Translations under genes and position numbers: made by a program
DNA from: Mycolicibacterium lacusdiani
GTDB taxonomy: Bacteria; Actinomycetota; Actinomycetes; Mycobacteriales; Mycobacteriaceae
Length of the DNA stretch: 64,000 nt
Direction of reading: 5' to 3'
Assembly (NCBI RefSeq): GCF_021916785.1
Contig: NZ_JAKCFC010000002.1
Coordinates: 372,001 to 436,000, forward strand
Part shown: piece by piece, positions 34,603 to 44,067 of the stretch
Layout: each line of letters starts with the position of its first letter
Numbering within the stretch: the stretch's first letter is position 1
The notes under the pieces: model-generated
Seen by the model: only the letters and a program-made list of their open reading frames with translations
What the model was told of the DNA's origin: nothing
The model's database searches: none

Positions 34603-34632
34603 TTGACACTGCGAACGTGTTCTAGTTAATAT
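34603..34632 (+). promoter_or_regulatory. mce4 promoter with KstR operator 2 in the spacer
   Basis: Consensus -35 TTGACA (34603-34608) and -10-like TAATAT (34627-34632) are 18 nt apart. Between them, GCGAACGTGTTCTA (34611-34624) matches KstR except for the first base. Repressor binding there would directly block RNA polymerase. Predicted leader about 110 nt. Confidence 0.65.
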
Positions 34633-34748
34633 GATCCGGCTCACTAAGAGCGGTGCTTAACCCAGGGCGGGAAGGTCATCGAGACGGGCCGTTTCAACGG
34701 CTTCGCCACGACGACGACCAGCCCTCGTCCCGAGAAACGGAGCCGAGT

Positions 34749-35513
34749 TTGTTCGAACAGCTCGCGGCGCCGGCTCGGGCCGTAGGCGGGTTCGTCGAGA
34801 TGTCCTTGGATACGTTCGTCAAGATCTTCCGACGGCCATTCCAGTTCCGTGAGTTCCTCGAACAGACGTGGATGATCGCCCGCGTCTCGCTCGTGCCGAC
34901 ACTCCTCGTCGCCATCCCGTTCACCGTCCTCGTGGCCTTCACGCTCAACATCCTCCTTCGCGAGATCGGCGCCGCCGACCTGTCCGGCGCAGGCACCGCG
35001 TTCGGCACCATCACCCAGCTGGGACCGGTCGTGACCGTGCTCGTGGTCGCAGGTGCAGGCGCCACCGCCATCTGTGCGGACCTGGGCGCGCGCACCATTC
35101 GCGAGGAAATCGACGCGATGCGCGTGCTGGGCATCGACCCGATCCAGCGTCTGGTCGTTCCACGCGTGCTGGCATCGACCTTCGTCGCACTGCTGCTCAA
35201 CGGTCTGGTCTGCGCGATCGGCCTTGCAGGCGGCTACGTCTTCTCGGTCTTCCTGCAGGGCGTGAACCCCGGCGCCTTCATCAACGGGCTCACCATCCTG
35301 ACGGGTCTCGGCGAACTCGTGCTGGCCATGTTCAAGGCCCTGCTGTTCGGCGTATTCGCCGGCCTAGTGGGCTGCTACCGCGGTCTGACGGTGCAGGGCG
35401 GCCCGAAGGGCGTCGGAGTGGCCGTGAACGAAACCGTCGTCTACGCGTTCATCTGCCTGTTCGTGATCAACGTGATCATGACGGCAGTCGGCGTGAGAGT
35501 CCTGGAGCGCTAG
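34749..35513 (+). CDS. yrbE4A: YrbE4A, Mce4 ABC permease subunit
   Basis: 254 aa integral membrane permease of the MlaE family, pairing with YrbE4B as the channel of the Mce4 sterol importer (ATPase MceG encoded elsewhere). Hydrophobic segments from about residue 45; signature region GAGATAICADLGARTIREEIDAM followed by VLGIDPIQRLVVPR. The TTG at 34749 is chosen because the conserved N-terminus FEQLAAPARAVGG starts there and gives exactly the Rv3501c length; an in-frame ATG at 34653 would add 32 non-conserved residues. Confidence 0.93.
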   Translation: MFEQLAAPARAVGGFVEMSLDTFVKIFRRPFQFREFLEQTWMIARVSLVPTLLVAIPFTVLVAFTLNILLREIGAADLSGAGTAFGTITQLGPVVTVLVVAGAGATAICADLGARTIREEIDAMRVLGIDPIQRLVVPRVLASTFVALLLNGLVCAIGLAGGYVFSVFLQGVNPGAFINGLTILTGLGELVLAMFKALLFGVFAGLVGCYRGLTVQGGPKGVGVAVNETVVYAFICLFVINVIMTAVGVRVLER

Positions 35514-35538
35514 TGATGAGCGCTCGCGCGAAGAAGAG
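35514..35538 (+). repeat. Ribosome-binding repeat element, copy upstream of yrbE4B
   Basis: Starting at the base after the yrbE4A TAG: TGATGAGCGCTCGCGCGAAG then AAGAG; the yrbE4B ATG follows 6 nt later. One-base variant of the core (CTCGCG for CTTGCG). Confidence 0.75.
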
Positions 35539-35544
35539 ACTGTC

Positions 35545-36387
35545 ATGAGTTACGACGCCACCCTGCGCCTGCGACGGTTCTTCCGCGGCGTGCCGAACAT
35601 GGTCGACACCATCGGCGAACAGGCACTGTTCTACGGCGAGTCGGTGCGCTACATCCCCAACGCGCTGACGCGGTACCGCCGCGAGACGATCCGTCTGATC
35701 GCCGAGATGACCATGGGCACCGGAGCACTGGTCATGATCGGCGGCACCGTCGGCGTCGCAGCCTTCATGACGCTGGCCTCGGGCGGCGTCATTGCGGTGC
35801 AGGGTTACTCGTCGCTGGGCAACATCGGCATCGAGGCCCTCACCGGATTCCTGTCGGCCTTCCTCAACGTCCGCATCGTCGCGCCCGTCATCGCGGGCAT
35901 CGCGCTCGCCGCCACCATCGGTGCCGGTACCACGGCACAGCTGGGTGCGATGCGCGTCGCCGAGGAGATCGACGCCGTCGAGGCGATGGCCGTGCACTCG
36001 GTGTCGTATCTGGTGTCGACGCGGATCATCGCCGGCCTCATCGCGATCGTGCCCCTGTACGCACTCTCGGTGCTCGCGGCCTTCTTCGCCGCCCGGTTCA
36101 CGACCGTCTACATCAACGGACAGTCAGCCGGTCTGTACGACCACTACTTCAACACCTTCCTGGTGCCGAGCGACCTGCTGTGGTCGTTCCTCCAAGCCAT
36201 CGTGATGTCCATAGCGGTGATGCTCGTTCACACGTATTACGGCTACAACGCCTCTGGCGGCCCGGTCGGCGTCGGCATCGCCGTCGGCCAGGCCGTCCGC
36301 ACGTCGCTGATCGTCGTCGTCACCATCGTCCTGTTCATCTCCCTCGCGGTCTACGGCGCGTCGGGCAACTTCAACCTCTCCGGATAG
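35545..36387 (+). CDS. yrbE4B: YrbE4B, Mce4 ABC permease subunit
   Basis: 280 aa, second MlaE-family permease of the Mce4 importer. Six or so hydrophobic segments; the permease signature GAGTTAQLGAMRVAEEIDAVEAM matches the corresponding region of YrbE4A. ATG 35545 with AAGAAGAG supplied by the intergenic repeat. mce4A follows 10 nt later. Confidence 0.95.
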   Translation: MSYDATLRLRRFFRGVPNMVDTIGEQALFYGESVRYIPNALTRYRRETIRLIAEMTMGTGALVMIGGTVGVAAFMTLASGGVIAVQGYSSLGNIGIEALTGFLSAFLNVRIVAPVIAGIALAATIGAGTTAQLGAMRVAEEIDAVEAMAVHSVSYLVSTRIIAGLIAIVPLYALSVLAAFFAARFTTVYINGQSAGLYDHYFNTFLVPSDLLWSFLQAIVMSIAVMLVHTYYGYNASGGPVGVGIAVGQAVRTSLIVVVTIVLFISLAVYGASGNFNLSG

Positions 36388-36397
36388 GCCGGCACCG

Positions 36398-37597
36398 ATG
36401 TCGAGTGATTCCAAGCGCAGTCACGTGAGGATCGCAGCCGCGATCCTCGCGGCTGTCCTGGTCGCCGCCGTCGCGTTCACCTACCTCTCGTACTCCGCGG
36501 CGTTCACCTCGGTCGACAAGGTGACGGTGACGTCGGAACGCGCAGGCCTGGTCATGGAGACCGGCGCGAAGGTGAAGTACCGCGGCATCCAGATCGGCAA
36601 GGTCGAGACGATCCAGTACGCGGGCAACCAGGCGAAGTTGACGCTGGCCATCGACAGCAGCCAGATGCGCTACGTCCCGTCGAACGCGCAGGTGAAGATC
36701 GGTGGCACCACCGTCTTCGGCGCCAAGTCGGTGGAGTTCCTGCAACCGGCCGACCCGACCGGCGACTCGCTGCGTCCCGGCGCCGCGGTGTCGGCCGCGA
36801 ACGTGCAGCTCGAGGTCAACACCCTCTTCCAGACCCTCAGCGACGTGCTGAAGAAGGTCGACCCGATCAATCTCAACGCGACGATCACCGCGCTCGGTGA
36901 GGGCCTGCGGGGCAACGGCGACGACCTCGGCGCCTCGCTCGCAGGCATCAACTACTACCTCCAGCAGCTCAATCCGAAGCTGCCGACGCTGCAGCAGGAC
37001 TTCCAGAAGACGGCCGTCGTGGCGGGCATCTACGGTGACGCCGCCCCGGATCTGGCCACCGTGCTCCAGAACGCCCCGACCATCAGCCAGACCGTCGTCG
37101 ACGAGCAGGAGAACCTCAACGCTGCCCTGCTGGCGGCCACCGGACTGGCCAACAACGGCACCGCGACACTGGAACCGGCCGCCGACGACCTGATCGCCGC
37201 GATCCAGCGCCTGCGCGCCCCGCTCAAGGTGCTCGGCGACTACTCGCCCGAACTCGGCTGTATCCTCCGTGGTACGAAGAAGGCGCTCGATACGTTCGCC
37301 CCGATCATCGGTGGCATTCGGCCGGGCCTGTTCGTCTCCTCCAGCTTCTTGCCCGGCGCGCCGGCCTACACCTATCCCGAGAGCCTGCCGATGGTGAACG
37401 CCTCCGGCGGCCCGAACTGCCGTGGCCTGCCAGACGTGCCGTCCAAGCAGTACGGCGGATCCTGGTACCACACACCGTTCCTGGTGACCGACAACGCGTA
37501 CATCCCATTCCAGCCGAACACGGAACTGCAGTTCGACGCGCCGTCCACCCTGCAGTTCCTGTTCCACGGTGCGTTCGCAGAACGGGACGATTACTGA
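36398..37597 (+). CDS. mce4A: Mce4A, sterol-import Mce protein
   Basis: 399 aa. N-terminal signal-anchor (residues about 8-30), MCE domain (VTVTSERAGLVMETGAKVKYRGIQIGK, about 40-110), a long helical region with coiled-coil character to about 290, and a C-terminal tail containing cysteines. Forms part of the periplasm-spanning hexameric Mce4 tunnel for cholesterol. The TGA stop is the first codon of the repeat element that precedes mce4B. Confidence 0.95.
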   Translation: MSSDSKRSHVRIAAAILAAVLVAAVAFTYLSYSAAFTSVDKVTVTSERAGLVMETGAKVKYRGIQIGKVETIQYAGNQAKLTLAIDSSQMRYVPSNAQVKIGGTTVFGAKSVEFLQPADPTGDSLRPGAAVSAANVQLEVNTLFQTLSDVLKKVDPINLNATITALGEGLRGNGDDLGASLAGINYYLQQLNPKLPTLQQDFQKTAVVAGIYGDAAPDLATVLQNAPTISQTVVDEQENLNAALLAATGLANNGTATLEPAADDLIAAIQRLRAPLKVLGDYSPELGCILRGTKKALDTFAPIIGGIRPGLFVSSSFLPGAPAYTYPESLPMVNASGGPNCRGLPDVPSKQYGGSWYHTPFLVTDNAYIPFQPNTELQFDAPSTLQFLFHGAFAERDDY

Positions 37598-37619
37598 TGA
37601 GCGCTTGCGCGAAGAGGAG
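37595..37619 (+). repeat. Ribosome-binding repeat element, copy upstream of mce4B
   Basis: The mce4A stop TGA opens the element: TGATGAGCGCTTGCGCGAAG then AGGAG, with the mce4B ATG 9 nt later. Identical over all 25 bases to the ltp3 copy. Confidence 0.78.
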
Positions 37620-37628
37620 AGCGCACTG

Positions 37629-38663
37629 ATGAAGGCAGACAAGACGATCATCGGCGTCGCGGTGTTCACCGTCGTGATGCTGCTCGTCGCCGCGGGACTG
37701 GTCGTGGTGTTCGGCCAGTTCAAGTTCGCGTCCGGCAATACCTTTCACGCCACCTTCACCGAGGCATCACGACTGAAGTCGGGCCAGGACGTCCGCATCG
37801 CAGGCGTGCCCGTCGGTGCGGTCAAGAACGTCAGCCTCAACCCCGACAACACGGTGGACGTCGAGTTCGACGTCAACGACCGGTACCAGCTGTACACGTC
37901 CACGCGGGCGGCCGTGCGCTACGAGAACCTGGTCGGTGACCGGTACCTCGAGATAACCTCGGGCCCGGGAGATTTGCGAAAGCTCCCGGTGGGGGCGACG
38001 ATCGCCAAGGAGAACACCCAGCCCGCGCTCGACCTCGACGCGCTGCTCGGTGGTCTGCGGCCGGTGCTCAAGGGTCTCGACGGCGACAAGGTCAACGAGG
38101 TCAGCAACGCCGTCATCGAACTGCTGCAGGGCCAGGGCGGTGCGCTGTCGAGCATGCTCGCCTCGACCAGCTCGTTCACCCAGCAGATCGCCGACCGCGA
38201 CCAGCTGATCGGCGACGTGATCAACAACCTGAACACCGTCCTCGGCACGGTCGACGAGAAGGGCCAGCAGTTCGACACCACCGTCGACCAGCTGCAGCAG
38301 TTGATGACGGGGCTGGCCCAGAACCGCGATCCGATCGCCGGCGCCATCCCGCCGCTCGCGTCGGCGACGAGTGACCTGACCACCCTGCTGCAGAACAGTC
38401 GTCGACCGGTGCAGGGCGTGATCGAGAACGTACGGCCGCTCGCGCAGCGGCTCGACGAGCGCAAGGGCGACCTGAACAAGGTCATCGAGCCGCTGGCCGA
38501 GAACTACCTGCGGCTCAACGCGCTCGGTGCCTACGGGTCGTTCTTCAACATCTACTACTGCTCGATCCGGATGAAGATCAACGGCCCCGCGGGCAGTGAC
38601 ATCCTCCTCCCGTTCGGTGGTCCACCCGATCCGACGAAGGGGAGGTGTTCGGAGAATGGCTAG
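37629..38663 (+). CDS. mce4B: Mce4B, sterol-import Mce protein
   Basis: 344 aa. Signal-anchor (about 7-27), MCE domain with FTEASRLKSGQDVRIAGVPVG (about 44-64) and RYENLVGDRYLEI, helical middle region, and a C-terminus with NIYYCSIRMK, a cysteine position conserved in MceB proteins. ATG 37629 after GAGGAG from the repeat; longer in-frame starts fall inside mce4A. Overlaps mce4C by 8 nt. Confidence 0.94.
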   Translation: MKADKTIIGVAVFTVVMLLVAAGLVVVFGQFKFASGNTFHATFTEASRLKSGQDVRIAGVPVGAVKNVSLNPDNTVDVEFDVNDRYQLYTSTRAAVRYENLVGDRYLEITSGPGDLRKLPVGATIAKENTQPALDLDALLGGLRPVLKGLDGDKVNEVSNAVIELLQGQGGALSSMLASTSSFTQQIADRDQLIGDVINNLNTVLGTVDEKGQQFDTTVDQLQQLMTGLAQNRDPIAGAIPPLASATSDLTTLLQNSRRPVQGVIENVRPLAQRLDERKGDLNKVIEPLAENYLRLNALGAYGSFFNIYYCSIRMKINGPAGSDILLPFGGPPDPTKGRCSENG

Positions 38664-39714
38664 GCCCGATAGTTCGAATCCGCTGCGCACGGGCATCTTC
38701 GGCATCGTGCTGGTGGTGTGCGTCGTCCTGGTGTCCTTCGGCTACTCGACGCTGCCGTTCTTCCCGCAGGGCAAGAACTACGAGGCCTACTTCGACGACG
38801 CAGGCGGCATCACGCCGGGCAACGACGTTGCGGTCTCCGGAATCCAGGTCGGCAGGGTGTCGTCGGTGGAGCTGGCTGGCGCCGCCGCGAAGGTGAACTT
38901 CACCGTCGATCGCGACATCCGGGTGGGCGACCAGTCGCTGGTGGCGATCAAGACCGACACCGTGCTCGGCCAGAAGTCGCTGTCGGTGACCCCCCGCGGC
39001 ACCGGCAACGTCACGGTGATCCCGTTGGAGCGCACCACGACTCCGTACACCCTGAACACGGCGCTGCAGGACCTTGGGGAGAACGCCAGTGAGCTGGACA
39101 AGCCGCGGTTCGAACTCGCGCTGCAGACGCTGACCGGCACGCTGCGGGATGCGACGCCGCAGTTGCGCGGCGCGCTCGACGGGGTGGCCAACCTGTCGCG
39201 CAGCCTCAACGCCCGCGACGAGGCGCTCGAGCAGCTCCTCGCACACGCCAAGCGAGTGTCCGACACCCTCGCCCAGCGCGCGGGCCAGGTGAACCAGCTG
39301 ATCACCGACGGCAACCTGCTCTTCGCTGCGCTCGACGAGCGGCGCCAGGCGCTGAGCAACCTGATCGCGGGCATCGACGACGTGTCGGTACAGCTGTCGG
39401 GCTTCGTCGACGACAACCGGCGCGAATTCGGACCGGCGCTGGAGAAGCTGAACCTGGTGATGGACAACCTGCTCGAACGACGCGACCACATCGGCGAGGC
39501 GCTGCGCAGGCTCCCGCCGTACGCCACCACCCTCGGCGAGGTCGTCGGCTCGGGCTCCGGCTTCCAGATCAACCTGTACGGCCTGCCACCGGCCTCGCTG
39601 TCGGAAGTGCTGCTGGACACGTACTTCCAGCCGGGCAAGCTGCCGGACAGCCTCGCCGACTACCTGCGCGGGTTCATCTCCGAGCGTCTGATCATCAGGC
39701 CGAAGTCGCCATGA
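38656..39714 (+). CDS. mce4C: Mce4C, sterol-import Mce protein
   Basis: 352 aa. Signal-anchor (LRTGIFGIVLVVCVVLVSFGY region), MCE domain around FDDAGGITPGNDVAVSGIQVG, long alpha-helical stretch with heptad-like repeats (about 130-300). ATG 38656 is preceded by GGAG and overlaps the mce4B stop. Overlap of 4 nt with mce4D. Confidence 0.94.
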   Translation: MARPDSSNPLRTGIFGIVLVVCVVLVSFGYSTLPFFPQGKNYEAYFDDAGGITPGNDVAVSGIQVGRVSSVELAGAAAKVNFTVDRDIRVGDQSLVAIKTDTVLGQKSLSVTPRGTGNVTVIPLERTTTPYTLNTALQDLGENASELDKPRFELALQTLTGTLRDATPQLRGALDGVANLSRSLNARDEALEQLLAHAKRVSDTLAQRAGQVNQLITDGNLLFAALDERRQALSNLIAGIDDVSVQLSGFVDDNRREFGPALEKLNLVMDNLLERRDHIGEALRRLPPYATTLGEVVGSGSGFQINLYGLPPASLSEVLLDTYFQPGKLPDSLADYLRGFISERLIIRPKSP

Positions 39715-41117
39715 CCCATCAGAACGAGAGGCTCAGACGTCGCTGGTGGCGACCGGCGCTGGTGGTGGCCCTGGTGGCCCTGCTGGCCGCCGGCGTGTTC
39801 CTGGTGTGGCCATCGCGTGGTGGCATCCAGGTGGTGGCCTACTTCCCGTCGGCAGTGGGCCTGTACCCGGGTGACGACGTACGCGTCGTCGGCGTTCCCG
39901 TCGGCACCATCGACAAGATCGAACCGCGTGCCGGCGACGTCAAGATCACCATGACGGTCGACAACGGCGTCAGGCTGCCCGCCGACGCACGCGCCATCGT
40001 CATCGCGCCGAACCTGGTGTCGGCGCGGTTCATCCAGTTCACGCCCGCCTACACCGGCGGTCCCGAACTGGCCAACGGCGCCGAGATCGGGATGGACCGC
40101 ACCGGAGTTCCGGTCGAGTGGGACGAGGTCAAGGAGCAGCTCACGCAGCTCAGCACCCAGCTCGGTCCGAAGGACGGGGGAGTGCAGGGGCCGCTCTCGG
40201 AGTTCGTGAACCAGGCGGCGGACACCTTCGACGGCAACGGCGACTCGTTCCGCAGGGCGCTGCGCGAGTTGTCGCAGACCGCGGGCCGGCTCGGCGACTC
40301 CCGTACCGATCTCTTTGGCACCGTGCGCAATCTGCAGGTGCTGGTGGAGGCGCTGTCGAACAGCAACGAGCAGATCGTGCAGTTCACCAACCACGTCGCG
40401 TCGGTGTCGCAGGTGCTGGCCGACAGCTCGGCCGACCTCGACAACACCCTCGGCACGCTGAATCAGGCGCTCTCGGACGTGAAGGGCTTTCTGAACGAGA
40501 ACAACTCGGCGCTGATCGGTCAGGTCAACAAGCTGACCGACTTCACCAACATCCTCACCGAGCACAGTGATGACATCGAGCAGATCCTGCACATCACGCC
40601 GAACGGTCTGGCCAACTTCTACAACATCTACAACCCGGCACAGGGCACCGTCGGCGGTCTGCTGTCACTGCCGAACTTCTCCAACCCCGTCCAGTTCATC
40701 TGCGGCGGCACGTTCGACGTGGGTGCTTCACCCGACAACTTCAAGCGCGCCGAGATCTGCCGCCAGCGCATGGGCCCGGTGTTCAAGCGACTCGCGGTCA
40801 ACTACCCGCCGGTGCTGTTCCACCCCATCAACAGCATCACCGCCTACAAGGGCCAGATCCTCTACGACACCCCTGCGACCGAGGCCAAGGCGCAGACGCC
40901 GGTGCCATACCTGCAGTGGAATCCGGCACCGGGCGTGACGCCCCCGACGCCGAGTCCGGACGGCAGGATCACCGACTTGATCCTGCCCCCGCCCGCGGAG
41001 GTCGGCCAGGTCTCGCCGGCGGGAGCCCCATCGGCTCCGCCGCCCATGGGAGCGGGACCGTTGCCCGGCCCCGCGCCCGAAGCCCTGCCCGCGGAGACTG
41101 GGGGAGGACAACCGTGA
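39711..41117 (+). CDS. mce4D: Mce4D, sterol-import Mce protein
   Basis: 468 aa. Signal-anchor (about 14-33), MCE domain (VVAYFPSAVGLYPGDDVRVVG), helical region, a compact segment with FICGGTFDVGASPDNFKRAEICRQR containing two cysteines, and a Pro-rich tail of about 60 residues. Start ATG overlaps the mce4C stop by 4 nt. Confidence 0.94.
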   Translation: MTHQNERLRRRWWRPALVVALVALLAAGVFLVWPSRGGIQVVAYFPSAVGLYPGDDVRVVGVPVGTIDKIEPRAGDVKITMTVDNGVRLPADARAIVIAPNLVSARFIQFTPAYTGGPELANGAEIGMDRTGVPVEWDEVKEQLTQLSTQLGPKDGGVQGPLSEFVNQAADTFDGNGDSFRRALRELSQTAGRLGDSRTDLFGTVRNLQVLVEALSNSNEQIVQFTNHVASVSQVLADSSADLDNTLGTLNQALSDVKGFLNENNSALIGQVNKLTDFTNILTEHSDDIEQILHITPNGLANFYNIYNPAQGTVGGLLSLPNFSNPVQFICGGTFDVGASPDNFKRAEICRQRMGPVFKRLAVNYPPVLFHPINSITAYKGQILYDTPATEAKAQTPVPYLQWNPAPGVTPPTPSPDGRITDLILPPPAEVGQVSPAGAPSAPPPMGAGPLPGPAPEALPAETGGGQP

Positions 41118-42316
41118 CGAAGCGAAACTCGTTGGTCGACAACGCACTGCGGACCGGCCGTCGCTCGGTGGCGATCGGATCGGGAGCGGTGCTGCTCGCC
41201 GGCTGCTCGTTCGGCGGGCTGAACTCACTGGACATGCCCGGCACCCAGGGTCACGGCAGCGGCTCGTACACGATCACCGTCGAACTGCCGGACGTGGCAA
41301 CGCTGCCGCAGAACTCGCCGGTGATGATCGACGACGTCACGGTCGGCAGTGTGTCCGGCATCGAGGCCGTGCAACGCTCCGACGGCACGTTCTTCGCCGC
41401 GGTGAAGCTGTCCCTCGACGGCAGCGTCGACCTGCCCGACGACGCGACGGCCACCGTCGCGCAGACCTCGCTGCTCGGATCGCAGCACGTCGAACTCAAG
41501 GAGCCGGCCGATAGTGCCGGCAAGGGCAGGCTCCGGAACGGGGCCACCATCCCGTTGGGCCAGACCGGTCGGTACCCGACGACCGAGGAAGTGCTGTCGT
41601 CGCTCGGCGTCGTGGTCAACAAGGGCAATCTCGGCGCGCTGCAAGACATCACCGAGGAGATCTACGCCGGTGTCGCGAGCAGGCAGGGCAGCTTCGCCGG
41701 GCTCATGCCACGACTCGCGGAGCTGACCGGTTCGCTGGATCAGCAGACGGCCGACATCATCGCTGCGGCAGAGGGACTCAACCGCTTCGCGGGAATCCTG
41801 GCGCGCAGCAAGGACGACCTGGGCCGGACGCTGGACACGCTGCCCGAGGCGCTCAAGGTGCTCAACGCCAACCGCACCAACCTCGTCGACGCCTTCACGG
41901 CGCTGCGGACCTTCTCGAACGTCGCGTCGCGCGTGCTGACGGGGATCCGGGACGACTTCACGGCGGACTTCAAGGACCTCTACCCGGTGGTGAAGGCGTT
42001 CAACGACAACGCCGACGACTTCATCACCGACCTCGAGTTCCTGCCGACGTTCCCGTTCCACTACAAGTACCTGCGCAACGCCGTGCGCGGTGACTATCTC
42101 AACGTATTCGTGACGTTCGACCTCACGGTGCGGCGCATCGGCGAGTCGGTGTTCACCACGTCGAAGGGCCTCGACCCGAACATGAAGCGCCTCAACGAGG
42201 TGATCAACCCGCCGGACTTCCTCACGGGGGCGATGGCGAACCTGTCCGGTCAGGCCGCGGATCCGTTCCAGATCCCGGCGGGTACGGCCACCCAGCACAC
42301 CGAGGCGGTGCCCTGA
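41114..42316 (+). CDS. mce4E: Mce4E, Mce lipoprotein (LprN-type)
   Basis: 400 aa. Lipobox LAGC with C31 after an arginine-containing signal peptide (GRRSVAIGSGAVLLAGC), so it is anchored as a lipoprotein, as for all MceE members. MCE domain ITVELPDVATLPQNSPVMID from about residue 50; helical part to about 330. GTG 41114 overlaps the mce4D stop (GTGA). Confidence 0.94.
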   Translation: MTKRNSLVDNALRTGRRSVAIGSGAVLLAGCSFGGLNSLDMPGTQGHGSGSYTITVELPDVATLPQNSPVMIDDVTVGSVSGIEAVQRSDGTFFAAVKLSLDGSVDLPDDATATVAQTSLLGSQHVELKEPADSAGKGRLRNGATIPLGQTGRYPTTEEVLSSLGVVVNKGNLGALQDITEEIYAGVASRQGSFAGLMPRLAELTGSLDQQTADIIAAAEGLNRFAGILARSKDDLGRTLDTLPEALKVLNANRTNLVDAFTALRTFSNVASRVLTGIRDDFTADFKDLYPVVKAFNDNADDFITDLEFLPTFPFHYKYLRNAVRGDYLNVFVTFDLTVRRIGESVFTTSKGLDPNMKRLNEVINPPDFLTGAMANLSGQAADPFQIPAGTATQHTEAVP

Positions 42317-44067
42317 TGATCGACAAGTTGACGAGACTTCAGCTCTCGATATTCGCGATCGTCACCGTGGTGTGCGTGGGCGCCATCTCGGCGTTCTACC
42401 TGCACGTGCCGTCCGCGCTGGGCATCGGCTCCTACAACGTCACCGCCAACTTCGTCGCGGGCGGCGGGCTGTACGAGAACGCGAACGTGACCTACCGCGG
42501 CGTGACCATCGGGCGGGTCCAGAAGGTAGGGCTGTCCGACGACTCGGTGGTCGCCGAGATGCGGCTCAACTCCGACACCCCGGTGCCGGAGAACGTCACC
42601 GCGACGGTGAAGAGCGTGTCGGCGATCGGCGAGCAGTACATCGACCTGGTGCCGCCCGCCGACCCGTCCGACCGACTGCTGGGTGACGGCGCGGACATCG
42701 GGACCGACCGCACCGCAATCGGTCAGGACATCGCCGGTCTGCTCACCCAGGCCGACGACCTCGTCAACAGCATCGGCGACAGCCGCATCCAGGATCTGCT
42801 CCGCGAGTCGTTCAAGGCGTTCAACGGTTCTGGGCCCGAACTCTCCCGGCTCATCCAGTCCGGCCGCGCCCTGGTCGACGAGGCCAACGCGAACTACGGG
42901 CAGACCACTCAACTCATCGATCAGGTCGGGCCGTTCCTCGACGCCCAGATCCGCAGCGGTGACGACATCCGCTCGCTGTCCGAGGGGCTGGCGCGGTTCA
43001 CCACCGAGGTCGCGAACGCCGACCCGCAGCTGCGTGGGGTGCTCCGCGAGGTGCCCGGGGCCGCCGAGGCAGCCAACACGACCTTCGACGGCATCCGGCC
43101 GAACTTCCCGATGCTCGCGGCCAACCTGGCCAACGTAGGGCGCATCGGCGTCATCTACAACAAGTCGATCGAGCAGGCGCTCGTCATCTTCCCGGCGCTG
43201 ATGGCCGCGCTGATCACCGTGGCTGGCGGTGTGCCCGCCGACGAGGGCGGCAAGCTGGACTTCAAGGTCGACCTCGGCGACCCGCCGCCGTGCAACGTCG
43301 GGTTCATCCCGCCGTCGCAGATCCGCACGCCCGCCGACACCACGCTGCGCGACCTGCCGACCGACCTGTACTGCAAGGCCGCCCAGAGCGATCCGACCGT
43401 GGTGCGTGGCGCCCGCAACTACCCGTGCCAGGAGTTCCCGGGCAAGCGCGCTCCGACCGTGCAGCTGTGCCGCGACCCGCGCGGTTACGTGCCGATCGGC
43501 AGCAACCCGTGGCGCGGACCCCCGGTGCCCTACGGCAGCACGCCGATCACCGATCCGCGGAACATCTTCCCGGCGAACAAGTTCCCGAACATTCCGCCGG
43601 AACGGGACTACGACCCGGGGCCGCCGTCGGTCCAGCTGCCGCCCGGTGTGGTGCCGGGCCCGGGCCCCGCGCCCAATGCGCCATTCCCACTTCCGGTTCC
43701 GCCGAGCGACCCAGGCATCCCGCCGCCGCCGCTGCCGTTCTACGCGCCGCCCGACCAGATCGTGCCGCCGTACGGCCGGTCGCTGCCAGGGGCTCCGCCA
43801 CCGCCTGCGCCGGGTCCGCTGCCTGCCGAGGCGCCCGCCCCGGCCACCGGCCCGGTGCTGCCCGGACAGGGTCCGCTGCTGCCCAGCCAGGCCGTTCCCG
43901 GACAGCCGGCGCCGGTCGCCAGTGGTCCGGCCACGGCGACGTACGATTCGAGAACCGGTGTATTCGCAGACCCCTCCGGCGGGACGGGCGTCCTCGCCTC
44001 GGGCTCGGACGAGTTCGTTCCCGCGGAGAGCTGGGTCGATCTGATGAAGGATCCAAGGCAGGCTTGA
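42316..44067 (+). CDS. mce4F: Mce4F, sterol-import Mce protein
   Basis: 583 aa, the largest Mce4 subunit. Signal-anchor (QLSIFAIVTVVCVGAISAF), MCE domain (VAGGGLYENANVTYRGVTIG), helical region, a cysteine-containing domain (PPPCNVGF, LYCKAAQ, NYPCQEF, QLCRDPRG) and a long Pro/Gly-rich tail of about 180 residues before a charged C-terminus. ATG 42316 shares one base with the mce4E stop. Confidence 0.94.
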   Translation: MIDKLTRLQLSIFAIVTVVCVGAISAFYLHVPSALGIGSYNVTANFVAGGGLYENANVTYRGVTIGRVQKVGLSDDSVVAEMRLNSDTPVPENVTATVKSVSAIGEQYIDLVPPADPSDRLLGDGADIGTDRTAIGQDIAGLLTQADDLVNSIGDSRIQDLLRESFKAFNGSGPELSRLIQSGRALVDEANANYGQTTQLIDQVGPFLDAQIRSGDDIRSLSEGLARFTTEVANADPQLRGVLREVPGAAEAANTTFDGIRPNFPMLAANLANVGRIGVIYNKSIEQALVIFPALMAALITVAGGVPADEGGKLDFKVDLGDPPPCNVGFIPPSQIRTPADTTLRDLPTDLYCKAAQSDPTVVRGARNYPCQEFPGKRAPTVQLCRDPRGYVPIGSNPWRGPPVPYGSTPITDPRNIFPANKFPNIPPERDYDPGPPSVQLPPGVVPGPGPAPNAPFPLPVPPSDPGIPPPPLPFYAPPDQIVPPYGRSLPGAPPPPAPGPLPAEAPAPATGPVLPGQGPLLPSQAVPGQPAPVASGPATATYDSRTGVFADPSGGTGVLASGSDEFVPAESWVDLMKDPRQA

